Below, one piece after another: positions 27,128 to 35,865 of a DNA stretch of 64,000 nucleotides. The translations under genes were made by a program, and so were the position numbers. The notes under the pieces are model-generated. The model was not told where the DNA came from, did not search any database, and saw only the letters and a program-made list of their open reading frames with translations. The first letter of the stretch is position 1. The number at the start of each line of letters is the position of its first letter. Source of the stretch: an uncultured Candidatus Melainabacteria bacterium (GTDB taxonomy: Bacteria; Cyanobacteriota; Vampirovibrionia; Gastranaerophilales; Gastranaerophilaceae); contig CAKVIN010000010.1 of NCBI GenBank assembly GCA_934754425.1, positions 1-64,000 of the forward strand, given 5' to 3'.

Positions 27128-27948
27128 GCGGTTGCGTATTTGTCCATAGAAATAAATCCGGATAATGTTGAACTGTTAGCACTATATTTTTGTATTGCAA
27201 CTTTGTTTCCGCAATTTCCTTCTACTGTTTCAAAAGAACCATCAGAATTAACTTTTGTTACAATGCCGGTATGTGATTTTCCACCTTTTTTCTCTATCAT
27301 AATATCACCGACTTTTACATTATTGGCGATATAATTTGCTTTTCCGCTTGATGGCATTTGTCTGTAACAATTATTATTTTCTCCCCATTGTTTTAATTCT
27401 GATACGGCAGAAAAATGTCTAAATGATGACGGTAGCTTGCTTCCATAAGTTTGTTTAATATTATAAGATACAAAATCGGCACACCAAGATTGCGTTCTAC
27501 CACCAGAGAACAATCTATTTCCTTCTCTATCAGAATTAACTCGTCCTACATAACTTTTTGCTTTATCGGCTAAACTCATTCTTAATGAACTGTTTGAGCT
27601 TCTTACAAAAGTATCACTGGAATAATTACTCCAATTTGAACTTGGTGAATTTAAGTTAAAATTGAAACTAACATTGTTAAAGGAAGGTGATTGAAAATTA
27701 TTCAAACCGGAATTCATGCTTGAGCCAAAAGGATTTGAAAAAATATTATAAGATTGATTATAATTATTAGAAAATGGCATGACATTAAATATTGACGGCA
27801 TTCCCCAATTAAAATTATTAAATGATGGCATACTCCAATTAAAGAAGCTCGGAGAAAAACACTGAAATATACCAAAATTTGGAGTAAACAAATTGTTTAT
27901 TCCGCAAAAATTAATATTCAGATTTGATAATGGATTAATAAATGTCAT
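27124..27948 (-). CDS. CHAP-domain peptidase/amidase with Asn/Phe-rich N-terminus
   Basis: 274 residues. The C-terminal half (about 135-270) is a CHAP domain: TQSWCADFVS carries the catalytic Cys, KSHTGIV the His, and VEGNCGN the third polar residue. CHAP enzymes cleave peptidoglycan peptides or amide bonds. The N-terminal 130 residues are Asn/Ser/Phe-rich low complexity (NNFNWGMPSIFNVMPFSNNY) with no Sec signal. The protein opens with NLNINFCGINN, reminiscent of the F-x-A/G heads of the 55-59 kb proteins. Driven by an ACTTTA-class promoter. Could remodel own cell wall or act as an exported effector; context favours export, but this is inferred. Confidence 0.85.
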   Translation of the reverse strand: MTFINPLSNLNINFCGINNLFTPNFGIFQCFSPSFFNWSMPSFNNFNWGMPSIFNVMPFSNNYNQSYNIFSNPFGSSMNSGLNNFQSPSFNNVSFNFNLNSPSSNWSNYSSDTFVRSSNSSLRMSLADKAKSYVGRVNSDREGNRLFSGGRTQSWCADFVSYNIKQTYGSKLPSSFRHFSAVSELKQWGENNNCYRQMPSSGKANYIANNVKVGDIMIEKKGGKSHTGIVTKVNSDGSFETVEGNCGNKVAIQKYSANSSTLSGFISMDKYATA

Positions 27949-27958
27949 GACGATATTA

Positions 27959-28018
27959 CCTATATATATAAAGTTTCAATACTGGAATTTATTGCCATTT
28001 TGTAACAATAAGTTTACA
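27959..28018 (-). promoter_or_regulatory. ACTTTA-class promoter of the CHAP gene
   Basis: Minus strand GGCAAT (27996-27991), 16 nt, ACTTTATATATATAGG (from 27974). Boxes TGTTAC (28007) and TGTAAA (28018) lie 11 and 22 nt upstream, one turn closer than at most members. Confidence 0.72.
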
Positions 28019-28058
28019 TAGGTTATATTTTATTAATGAATAAAAGTTTTTATTTACC

Positions 28059-28937
28059 TTATTCCCACATGTCATAAAAATTGAAAAATTGTTCTGGGTA
28101 CATAAGAGTATATTTTTCTAAGAAATTTACGTATTGCAATTTTAAATCTTCAAGTTTTTCTGTTCGTTTTTGCTTATCAGATATGAATTTTTCTGTAAAA
28201 ATTTTATAATTCTTTCCATCTTTAACACAAACAATAAAATAGACAGGGATATTTAGCATAAGCGCAAATTTTAGTGTACCTAGTGGAAATTTGACTTTTT
28301 GGTTTAAAAACACAGCTTCATAAATAATATTTTCATTTTGGGCGGAAATTCTATCTCCTGCCATAAATACGATTTCACCATTTTGTAATCTATCAGAAAT
28401 CTCAATTGATGTATGAGGAGAAATTTCTTCTACAGGAAATGCTTCAATTTCCGGAATATGCAATTCTAAAGTCTTTAAAAAATCATTAAATATTTTACAC
28501 GCATTGGCTTGTAAAAATATATTTACTCGTTTAGGCTCGATTTCACTCTGGAGTTGAAAAAGTGAGCGCATAATTTCGACATTTCCAATGTGTGTTGTTA
28601 TAAAAAATGCGCTTTTAAAAATATCTTCTTCCGGTAATTCAAATTTCAGCGGGTCTAATTTTCCCATAACGGATAAAAATTTATCGACAAGAGAATTCCC
28701 ATAATTTAAGAATTGACGAAATGCTGATAAAAGAGGATGTTTTTTGTTTATGATTTTAAAGAATTTTAAAGAAGCGTTGCGCCTGTCTTTTGCTTTTAAA
28801 AATACAGATAAAACGACAAAAAATGCGATTATACGAACAGGAAATTCGCCAAACTTGTCAAACATAAATTTGAGTGCTAACAAACGTAGTTTTCCGGCTC
28901 CTTCTTCTGAAAGTTGAAACCATTTTTTAGCCGTCAT
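28059..28937 (-). CDS. LpxL/HtrB-like acyltransferase
   Basis: 292 residues. LABLAT family: the THIGNVEIMRSL block (about residue 115) has His in the place of the catalytic H-x4-D/E motif, and FMAGDRISA and FPLGTLKFALMLNIPVYFIV are the later family blocks. In lipid A synthesis these enzymes add secondary acyl chains. Homologues in aryl-polyene clusters are thought to join the polyene acid to its lipid carrier. Last gene of a tightly coupled six-gene operon, overlapping the methyltransferase by 11 bp, so the second role is favoured. Confidence 0.82.
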   Translation of the reverse strand: MTAKKWFQLSEEGAGKLRLLALKFMFDKFGEFPVRIIAFFVVLSVFLKAKDRRNASLKFFKIINKKHPLLSAFRQFLNYGNSLVDKFLSVMGKLDPLKFELPEEDIFKSAFFITTHIGNVEIMRSLFQLQSEIEPKRVNIFLQANACKIFNDFLKTLELHIPEIEAFPVEEISPHTSIEISDRLQNGEIVFMAGDRISAQNENIIYEAVFLNQKVKFPLGTLKFALMLNIPVYFIVCVKDGKNYKIFTEKFISDKQKRTEKLEDLKLQYVNFLEKYTLMYPEQFFNFYDMWE

Positions 28938-29979
28938 TTTTTACGCACTCCAATAATGTATAATCATGAGCGCCAAGCGCATCATATACAGCATTGATTC
29001 TTAAACCGGCTTCTTTTACAAAAATTTCCATATCTTTAAACGAATACATTTTACTGCAACCGTTTGCCATGCAAGTGAAATATAATGACGTATGGACCAG
29101 TGAAAATTTTGCACCTGCGTATTTTTGTCTATCAATAAACGGTTCTAGTATATAAATTTTTGTACCATCTTCTGCAACTTCTTTTACACGTTTTAAAATT
29201 GATATTATTTGTTCTGCAGAAAAACAATCCAAAAATTGGCTCATAATAACAGCACCGGAAATTTTTGGAAGTTTTGAATTATTATCCAGAATATCCACTG
29301 CATGAAATTTGCAACCCTCTAGTGACGGCTCATTTTTTATTACTTTAATATTTTCTTCTAAATCAATCAAATTAAGTTCAATATCTTTGTCATATTTTCT
29401 GCAAACTCTTTCAAAATCACCGGTATTTGCGCCAATATCAAAGATTTTAGAAACTGGTGTTATGATTTTATAAATAATATCAAAACAATTGTTAGAATAA
29501 TAATGGTCAAATTCAAACCAACTGCTTTTCATATCTTCCGGCAATTTTGATAGATAAGGATAAATAGTATTTGCTTGCGGATACATCAGTTTTAAACCTT
29601 CGGCTTCGCCATTTAAAAAAGAATCCGTAAGCTTTTCTGCACCTTTATAACATACATCTTTCACAAACTTAAAATTCGCAATGGTCATATCGTCATAAAG
29701 GAACATCCTTCCTAATTCCGTAATAGAATAGACTTCTTCTTCTGAATTTACAAGTCCCAATGTTTCAGCAACTTCCAATAAAGTTTTTACGGTGTATTCA
29801 GAAAGATTTAATTCTTCTTTTATAACAAAAGGTGATTCCGATTTTTCGTCAATTAATTTTAAAATTCCAAGCTCTAGAAGAGCGACAACAGCTTGAAAAG
29901 AAAGCGGAGCGAACGCAATTTTTTGCGCATCAGTTAAAGCTTCTATAACTTCTTGTTTGTGTTCTAATCTATCAATCAT
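28927..29979 (-). CDS. SAM-dependent O-methyltransferase (two-domain type)
   Basis: 350 residues. The N-terminal winged-helix dimerisation domain (EALTDAQKIAFAPLSFQAVV... to about 100) is followed by a Rossmann methyltransferase domain with FDIGANTGDF (SAM loop, near residue 180), an acidic LNLIDLEE strand and VIMSQFLDCF. This is the Methyltransf_2-like plan used on small aromatic acids and polyketides. In aryl-polyene and related clusters such enzymes methylate the aromatic head. It overlaps the MMPL exporter by 8 bp and the acyltransferase by 11 bp. Confidence 0.83.
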   Translation of the reverse strand: MIDRLEHKQEVIEALTDAQKIAFAPLSFQAVVALLELGILKLIDEKSESPFVIKEELNLSEYTVKTLLEVAETLGLVNSEEEVYSITELGRMFLYDDMTIANFKFVKDVCYKGAEKLTDSFLNGEAEGLKLMYPQANTIYPYLSKLPEDMKSSWFEFDHYYSNNCFDIIYKIITPVSKIFDIGANTGDFERVCRKYDKDIELNLIDLEENIKVIKNEPSLEGCKFHAVDILDNNSKLPKISGAVIMSQFLDCFSAEQIISILKRVKEVAEDGTKIYILEPFIDRQKYAGAKFSLVHTSLYFTCMANGCSKMYSFKDMEIFVKEAGLRINAVYDALGAHDYTLLECVKNDG

Positions 29980-31930
29980 GCTTTGATTTTATCATAAATA
30001 AACTTGTGATATATGAGGTTGTAATTCCAATAAACAAAGTTATACCTAACGTACTAATCAATTTGAAACTTGTAAGTGATAATAACAAGAATGATATTGC
30101 CGTTGATAACATTGAAATTAATACCGCATCTTTTGATTTTTCAGCACCATTTAATCTAAAAATTGAATAATCTAAACTAAATCCCAAAATTAAAAACAAT
30201 CCGATTAGATTGAATAAATTTAAACTTTGCCCTGCAAGGCTCAATATTCCGACCGTAAAAAGAATTCCAATAAGTGGAGATAAAGTGATTTTTACTGCAT
30301 TTCTTAAACCGTAAACAATTGTTAAAAATCCAAACAAAATTAAGATTGCTATCGGTAATAAAATTAGGCATTTTATCCTTAATTTCCTTAAAATTTTAGA
30401 AATCTCATTTGCTACATTTATAGAACCTTCTTGATGCTTATCAACTACAATGAAAGATGTATTTTCATCCAGCATAAAATCTTTATTTAGAGGAAAGTTC
30501 TCAACATCATAAATCTCTGATTTCTGCGGAGAAAAATGTGCTCCAATTTTATTCTCATAACTGTTTAAATTTTTATGATAAAAGGTTTCTACAAGTTTCA
30601 AATTTTCCTGCTGACGTGTTTTTGAAGCCACAAAATTACTCAAACCAAATCCCTGCATTTGTTCTTCTTTTTGTAGAATTTCATCTATATTATTTCCTTT
30701 GACAATAAGGAATTCTGGAATTTTTTGATTATAAATTTTTTGATATATTTCTTCTGCTATTGCAAGATTTTTAGGTGGAACATAAAGATTTTTGATATTG
30801 TCATCAAAATTTAGCTTACAAGCTCCTAACAAAATAACAAATGGAATTATTACAAGCAATTTTTTGTTAAATGTTATTTTCTTAAATTTACCTGTTGATT
30901 GGATTTCACCGCCAAACATTGGCATAACAATTAAAACAAAAAGGTATACACCAATTAATCCAAAAGATGTAAAAATTGCAATTTGTTTAAGGATTGTTAT
31001 ATTGGAAAATAGAAGTGGAGAAAACGCTAAAACTGTAGTCAGCATAGATGTTGTCAGACTTTTTTTGAACACTTTTTCTTGGCTGGTTAAAAAATAATGC
31101 AGCGAGTAATCCAAACTTATGCCAATTAAAGATGTTGAAAAAACAAAAGTCAAAATGTGCAAGTTTTTGAAAATTAATGTGGAAGCACTATATCCCAATA
31201 AAAAACCAAACAATATACTTAAAGCAATCGGGAAAATAATTTTGATTGAGTGGAAATAAAACTTGCACAAAATTAAAAGTAATAAAGTTGAAATGAAACA
31301 AATTATATTGATTTCTACAGTAGATTTTTTTGCGGCAAAATAACTATGAATAGGCGTTCCGGTTAAATATATGTTCTTTCCGTTAGCATAATCAATTATT
31401 GCACATAGGTCTTTATCATTTTGGATATCAAAATGTGATACAGAATAATATTTGCCTTGATAAGTTTTTATATCATCTTGTTTCATTTGAGCAAGATTTG
31501 TTACAAAATCCGTGGCAAATAAATATGGATCATTTTCTAAAGGTGCAATCATTATGCCTAAAGGATTATATAGTTTTTCTAAAGCATCTTGTTCTATAAT
31601 GTTGTATTGTTTATTTTTTAAAAGATTCCTTCTTTTGTCAGAAATAAAATTGATTGGATAGTTTTTGTAAACATCAATTATTGATTGTGGAGCAGATTGA
31701 AAATTCGGGAAATCAGCTTTAAGGTTTTCAACATCTTCTTGTGTATCACCGTAAAAAATTACATTAATTTTTTTAGAAGAAATATTTGCAAGTTTTACGA
31801 TATAATTTTCAACTTTATTTTGAGGACTAATAAATGCCTTGATTAACTCTGTATCAACCGGTTTAGCCAAAACTAAAGCTAAACAAAATATCATTATTGA
31901 ACAAAATAAAAAGAGAATTCGCTTAATCAT
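29972..31930 (-). CDS. MMPL/RND-family lipid exporter
   Basis: 652 residues with about 12 membrane helices in two RND halves. Helix 1 is followed by a periplasmic domain, then helices around FGFLLGYSAS and TFVFSTSLIGISLDYSLHYF; the second half repeats ILFTVGILSLAGQSLNLFNL and LILGFSLDYSIFRL. Periplasmic loops are shorter than in typical MmpL or HAE pumps. MMPL proteins export lipids by proton motive force. Between a LolA-like gene and a methyltransferase, it matches the exporter of aryl-polyene clusters. ATGA overlap with the LolA-like gene. Confidence 0.85.
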   Translation of the reverse strand: MIKRILFLFCSIMIFCLALVLAKPVDTELIKAFISPQNKVENYIVKLANISSKKINVIFYGDTQEDVENLKADFPNFQSAPQSIIDVYKNYPINFISDKRRNLLKNKQYNIIEQDALEKLYNPLGIMIAPLENDPYLFATDFVTNLAQMKQDDIKTYQGKYYSVSHFDIQNDKDLCAIIDYANGKNIYLTGTPIHSYFAAKKSTVEINIICFISTLLLLILCKFYFHSIKIIFPIALSILFGFLLGYSASTLIFKNLHILTFVFSTSLIGISLDYSLHYFLTSQEKVFKKSLTTSMLTTVLAFSPLLFSNITILKQIAIFTSFGLIGVYLFVLIVMPMFGGEIQSTGKFKKITFNKKLLVIIPFVILLGACKLNFDDNIKNLYVPPKNLAIAEEIYQKIYNQKIPEFLIVKGNNIDEILQKEEQMQGFGLSNFVASKTRQQENLKLVETFYHKNLNSYENKIGAHFSPQKSEIYDVENFPLNKDFMLDENTSFIVVDKHQEGSINVANEISKILRKLRIKCLILLPIAILILFGFLTIVYGLRNAVKITLSPLIGILFTVGILSLAGQSLNLFNLIGLFLILGFSLDYSIFRLNGAEKSKDAVLISMLSTAISFLLLSLTSFKLISTLGITLFIGITTSYITSLFMIKSKHD

Positions 31931-32430
31931 ATAAACCAGATTGTTGTTTTTGTTTTGTCACACGTCAAAATCATTATTTTATTTATTTTTTCTGTTCCGC
32001 CCGTGATTTCTATTGTCTTTAAGTAATTATAAGCTTGCGATGTTTGTTTGGGCATAAGTGCAAGTGTCCAGATATCATTTTCTTTTTGAAAATAAAATTT
32101 AAAATCTTTTTCCAATCTTGAATAAGATTTATTAGATATTGCTGTAATAACGCTGTTAATTTGCCTGTATTCCCTTGCAGAATATGAAGTTGTACTTTTT
32201 ATAGGGTAAGTTGTATAAAAAGTTACACCTTTAGCTTTATCAAAAACAAAATCACCGGATGATTTTAGAACAATATTAGATGTCTGTTTTTCTTGTCTAA
32301 ATTTGCAACTTATATTGCTTAATGCCGGAATATTTTTTGAAATAGTATTCAAAGATTCTTCTTTATCATACAATCCTGCAAAAACAGGTGAGGTTAAAAA
32401 TAATAATATTAGAATAAATATTTTCTTCAT
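31927..32430 (-). CDS. LolA-like periplasmic lipid carrier
   Basis: 167 residues from the ATG at 32430, which overlaps the preceding stop (ATGA) and gives a signal peptide, MKKIFILILLFLTSPVFA. The mature part has the LolA fold pattern: SCKFRQEKQTSNIVLKSSG, then GDFVFDKAKGVTFYTTYP, with strands ending near the C-terminus. LolA carries lipoproteins across the periplasm. LolA-like proteins in aryl-polyene clusters are thought to carry the polyene lipid to the outer membrane after export by the MMPL protein encoded next to it. No LolB-like partner is visible. Confidence 0.82.
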   Translation of the reverse strand: MKKIFILILLFLTSPVFAGLYDKEESLNTISKNIPALSNISCKFRQEKQTSNIVLKSSGDFVFDKAKGVTFYTTYPIKSTTSYSAREYRQINSVITAISNKSYSRLEKDFKFYFQKENDIWTLALMPKQTSQAYNYLKTIEITGGTEKINKIMILTCDKTKTTIWFI

Positions 32431-32834
32431 TCTAAACCACAAGCCTTTCTTAATCTTTGCGGAGCTTCATATAATGTTTCTCCTGTTTTTACAGAAACTT
32501 CCATCTGCATAGTTGTTGCTTTTAGAATTTTATCATCACCGGAATATATTTCATATTTAATAATAATTGCAGGTTCAAGTTCTTTTAACGTACATTTAAC
32601 AGTCAATTCTTCTCCAAATTTTGCAGATTTAATAAATTTGAAATCCATTTTTGCAATCGGATACATAACTCCGTCATTATACATATCAGTATAATTGTAG
32701 TTTAATTTGTCGAAAAAATCACATCTTGCTTGTTCTAAATACTTGACATAATTTCCATGCCAGACAATATTCATCGGGTCAAGATCGAAAAATGCAACTT
32801 TTATTTTTGTTTCACTTGTAATTTCTTTTATCAT
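32427..32834 (-). CDS. Hotdog thioesterase (YbgC/4HBT type)
   Basis: 135 residues from the ATG at 32834, which forms an ATGA overlap with the preceding gene. The active-site block VAFFDLDPMNIVWHGNYVKY contains the Asp and the HGNY typical of 4-hydroxybenzoyl-CoA thioesterases, and YLEQARCDFF follows. It should hydrolyse an acyl-CoA or acyl-ACP thioester. In aryl-polyene operons a thioesterase of this type releases or edits the chain. No membrane segment. Confidence 0.87.
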   Translation of the reverse strand: MIKEITSETKIKVAFFDLDPMNIVWHGNYVKYLEQARCDFFDKLNYNYTDMYNDGVMYPIAKMDFKFIKSAKFGEELTVKCTLKELEPAIIIKYEIYSGDDKILKATTMQMEVSVKTGETLYEAPQRLRKACGLE

Positions 32835-34141
32835 ATCTTTTCTACAAAACAATTTGTTAACGGTAACACTCCGGAAGAATAAGTAAATTCATCATCATAA
32901 TATTTATAACTCACATTACTTTCCGTTTTTTTGAATTCTAAATAAACAACTTTTGCCGGACGAATAATATTAGAATACTTTATTTTTCTAATTTGTCCAC
33001 ATCTGCAATCTTTACCAAAAGCTAATTGAGTAAACCAATTTGCGTAAAACAATTGAACAACCCCGGGAAGAATTGGAAACCCTTCAAAATGTCCCTTAAA
33101 AAAGTTACTATTATTTATAAACGCAATTTTAAAACAAGCAAAATCTTTATATATATTTCTTTCCAAAATTAGTGGCAAAGAGAGATTTCTATTCATACAT
33201 TCATTAATAAATTTTTTATCAATTTTTCCATTTTCTTTTTTAGGTATTTCATCAAAAAACATCCATTTTTGAGGAACAATTTCAAACTTATTTTTTAATT
33301 CAGATTTTAGAATTTTTGTAAGACTAAATTTGTCATTTTGTAATAAAAATTCTTTTCCTTTATCTGACAAAACTCCTAACGCAGCGAGTTTTGTTTCAAA
33401 TTCAAAACAAAACGCTTCATTAATAAAATCCGATTTCTTGATTTCATTTTCTAAATAAAAAGCATCAATTCTTTTTTCCTGAATTTTTAAAACTTTTCCA
33501 CAACGCTCTAAAAACTCGATTTCATTACCAATTTGTTTTATTCTATCTTCAATTATTACAGGACTTTTTTTAGAATATTTTGTTTCAATTTTAGTGTTCT
33601 CTTTATTAGATTCTAAAATTTTAATTCCTTTAAAAATTTTTAGTCTATTGTGCGGATTAGTTCTATAACCAATTACACCTGTTTCTGTGCTTCCATAAAT
33701 CTCAATAACCTTATCAGCAATCGTTTGAGCAAATTCAAAAGTTTGTAATTCAAGTTTCGCACCAGCTGAGATAATTATCTTAGGGTTTTTGACAGGATGC
33801 GAGTCATACTTACGCATAGCTTCTAAAAAAGACGGAGTTGTTATAAGAACAGCATTTTCGAAATTTATATCTTCCGGATAATGAATTCTTTGAACATTAG
33901 TGATATTTTCTGTCACATAAGGTAACATATAATGAAAAGTAAACCCAAATAAGTGTTTTGGAGTTGTTGTAGATATAAACTCAAAACCTTTTCCAATTTC
34001 TAATTCTGCAGCAATATCTTTTGCTTCTATTTCCATATTGTCAAAAGTTTTTTCTACAGACACACCATCAGAAACAGTTCCGCTTGTATAGAATGAAATA
34101 ATACCTTTTTCTTTAAAATCTTCAACAAGCTTTTCTATCAT
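32831..34141 (-). CDS. AMP-dependent ligase fused to a FabZ/ApeI-like dehydratase domain
   Basis: 436 residues. Residues 1-300 form a shortened adenylate-forming enzyme. FYTSGTVSDG stands at the phosphate-loop motif (usual form T-S-G-S-T-G-x-P-K), IEIYGSTETGVIGY is the A5 motif, and KKENGKIDKKF carries the late catalytic Lys. About 80-90 N-terminal residues of a normal ligase are missing and the loop departs from consensus, so activity is uncertain. Residues about 320-436 form a hotdog dehydratase-like domain (FFKGHFEGFPILPGVVQL, matching the FKGHFPxxPVxPGV motif). In aryl-polyene clusters these functions are separate genes (ligase ApeH, dehydratase ApeI) that activate the aryl starter and dehydrate the growing chain. 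First gene of the operon. Confidence 0.8.
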   Translation of the reverse strand: MIEKLVEDFKEKGIISFYTSGTVSDGVSVEKTFDNMEIEAKDIAAELEIGKGFEFISTTTPKHLFGFTFHYMLPYVTENITNVQRIHYPEDINFENAVLITTPSFLEAMRKYDSHPVKNPKIIISAGAKLELQTFEFAQTIADKVIEIYGSTETGVIGYRTNPHNRLKIFKGIKILESNKENTKIETKYSKKSPVIIEDRIKQIGNEIEFLERCGKVLKIQEKRIDAFYLENEIKKSDFINEAFCFEFETKLAALGVLSDKGKEFLLQNDKFSLTKILKSELKNKFEIVPQKWMFFDEIPKKENGKIDKKFINECMNRNLSLPLILERNIYKDFACFKIAFINNSNFFKGHFEGFPILPGVVQLFYANWFTQLAFGKDCRCGQIRKIKYSNIIRPAKVVYLEFKKTESNVSYKYYDDEFTYSSGVLPLTNCFVEKI

Positions 34142-34247
34142 ACTTCCTCTTAAAATTAATTCTTATAATATATTCTATAATAAAAACACATCTAACAAAA
34201 ATCTAACAATTCTTTTATAAACTAAATGTTATATAGAAAGAAGAATT

Positions 34248-35861
34248 ATGATAAAAGATTTAATTTTACGTTATAAAAACCTCTTGCTTGCAGGAGCTGT
34301 ATTTTTACTGATTTATTTTGTGTATTTTTTTCAATTAGGAATTCCTGCACTTTTAGATTCCGACGAAACAAGATACGCTGACATGGCAAGAAGCATGTTG
34401 TATTCTAAAGATTTTATTACTTTATATTTAGATGATAAAATCTTTTGGGACAAGCCACCTTTATTTTTCTGGGTTTTAGATATTTTCTATTTTTTGTTTA
34501 ACAAAATATCTTTTGTTACTCAAGAATTTGTAGTAAGAATACCGTCGGTAATAGCTGCTTTATCAATTGTAGCTACACTTTATTTTTCTATAAAGAAAAC
34601 TATTTCAAATAAATTTGCAATTATTTCTTGTTTAATACTTGCAACAAGTGTTGAATTTGTAATATTTTCTCGTGTTTCAATTCTTGATATGTTGCTTACT
34701 GCAAATATTACAATTTCTACTTTATGTGGATTAATGACTTATTTTGTACAAGAAGAAAACAAAAAATATTTCTGGTGGATGTTTTATCTTTTTTCAGCTT
34801 TTGGAGTGTTGACAAAAGGAATACCCGCCGTTATTGTTCCGTTTGGAACAATGTTTTTTGTCGGATTATGGTATAAAAACATAAAAGAGTTTTTCAAACC
34901 ACAATATTTTATAATTGGCTCTCTTATTTTCTTAATAATTACACTTCCTTGGCACTTGATGATGTTTCATATTCACGGTAATGAATTTATAAAAGAATAC
35001 ATCGTAAAACATCATTTCCAAAGATTTTTAGGTAGTAATGAAATAGGACGTGAACATACATTAATATATTATCTTCCGACTTTTTTAATCGGTTTTTTAC
35101 CGTGGAGTGTATCATTTTTACTCGGATTAAGAAAACTTATTAAAGACAACAAAGATAAATTTATAACAATAAATTTAATCGGTTTTGTTTTTACCTTAGT
35201 TTTCTTTTCTGTTTCAAAAACAAAATTGATTACTTATATTCTTCCTCTTTATCCTTTTGCTGCGATTTTAACTTCTTATATCTGGTTTAAATGCGACAAA
35301 GAAATCAAATATTCAATATATATAACAAATAGTATTTTTATCATTTTCTCAATTCTTTTAGCCTGTGCCGGATTATATTTACCGCAAGCCATATATTCTT
35401 CAATAAAAATTGCACAAATACCGCTTGTCATTGCATTTTTAATTATTGGGATTTATGGTCTTATTAATAATAAAAAGAAATGGAATGTTTTTTGCTCATA
35501 TTTAATTTTAATAGCGTTTCTTTCCGGTTTTATGATGCCAAAATTATTTAATATTTGGTATAGTTACGGACAAAATGATTTAATGACTTTTGCAAAATAT
35601 ACAAAAGAAAGACAACTTCCTCTTGGAGCTTACAATGTTTGGGAACGCTTTAGTCTTCAATATTATTATGGTGGAAATGTTGAATATTTCCAAAATGGAA
35701 ATTCATATGGTGCAAAATATGTTTCTACAACACAATTTAACAATACTTTTAACAATTCTTATGTTGTTGTTGCAAATAATGATTTGAAAAATTTAAGTAA
35801 AGAAATAAAACTCAAAACTGTATTAAACGGAAAAAGATACAGTTTAGTAAAGGAGCGTTAA
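34248..35861 (+). CDS. ArnT-like lipid-linked glycosyltransferase (GT83/GT39)
   Basis: 537 residues with about 12 membrane helices. The first periplasmic loop has LLDSDETRYADMARSML, the acidic catalytic motif of ArnT, and the juxtamembrane FWDKPPLFFW follows, as in ArnT. The C-terminal part is a periplasmic domain. ArnT moves 4-amino-arabinose from undecaprenyl phosphate to lipid A and lowers binding of cationic peptides. The next gene (4 bp away) encodes an ArnC-like enzyme that would make the lipid-linked sugar. The sugar itself is unproven. Promoter region shared with the divergent ligase operon. Confidence 0.87.
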   Translation: MIKDLILRYKNLLLAGAVFLLIYFVYFFQLGIPALLDSDETRYADMARSMLYSKDFITLYLDDKIFWDKPPLFFWVLDIFYFLFNKISFVTQEFVVRIPSVIAALSIVATLYFSIKKTISNKFAIISCLILATSVEFVIFSRVSILDMLLTANITISTLCGLMTYFVQEENKKYFWWMFYLFSAFGVLTKGIPAVIVPFGTMFFVGLWYKNIKEFFKPQYFIIGSLIFLIITLPWHLMMFHIHGNEFIKEYIVKHHFQRFLGSNEIGREHTLIYYLPTFLIGFLPWSVSFLLGLRKLIKDNKDKFITINLIGFVFTLVFFSVSKTKLITYILPLYPFAAILTSYIWFKCDKEIKYSIYITNSIFIIFSILLACAGLYLPQAIYSSIKIAQIPLVIAFLIIGIYGLINNKKKWNVFCSYLILIAFLSGFMMPKLFNIWYSYGQNDLMTFAKYTKERQLPLGAYNVWERFSLQYYYGGNVEYFQNGNSYGAKYVSTTQFNNTFNNSYVVVANNDLKNLSKEIKLKTVLNGKRYSLVKER

Positions 35862-35865
35862 TAAC

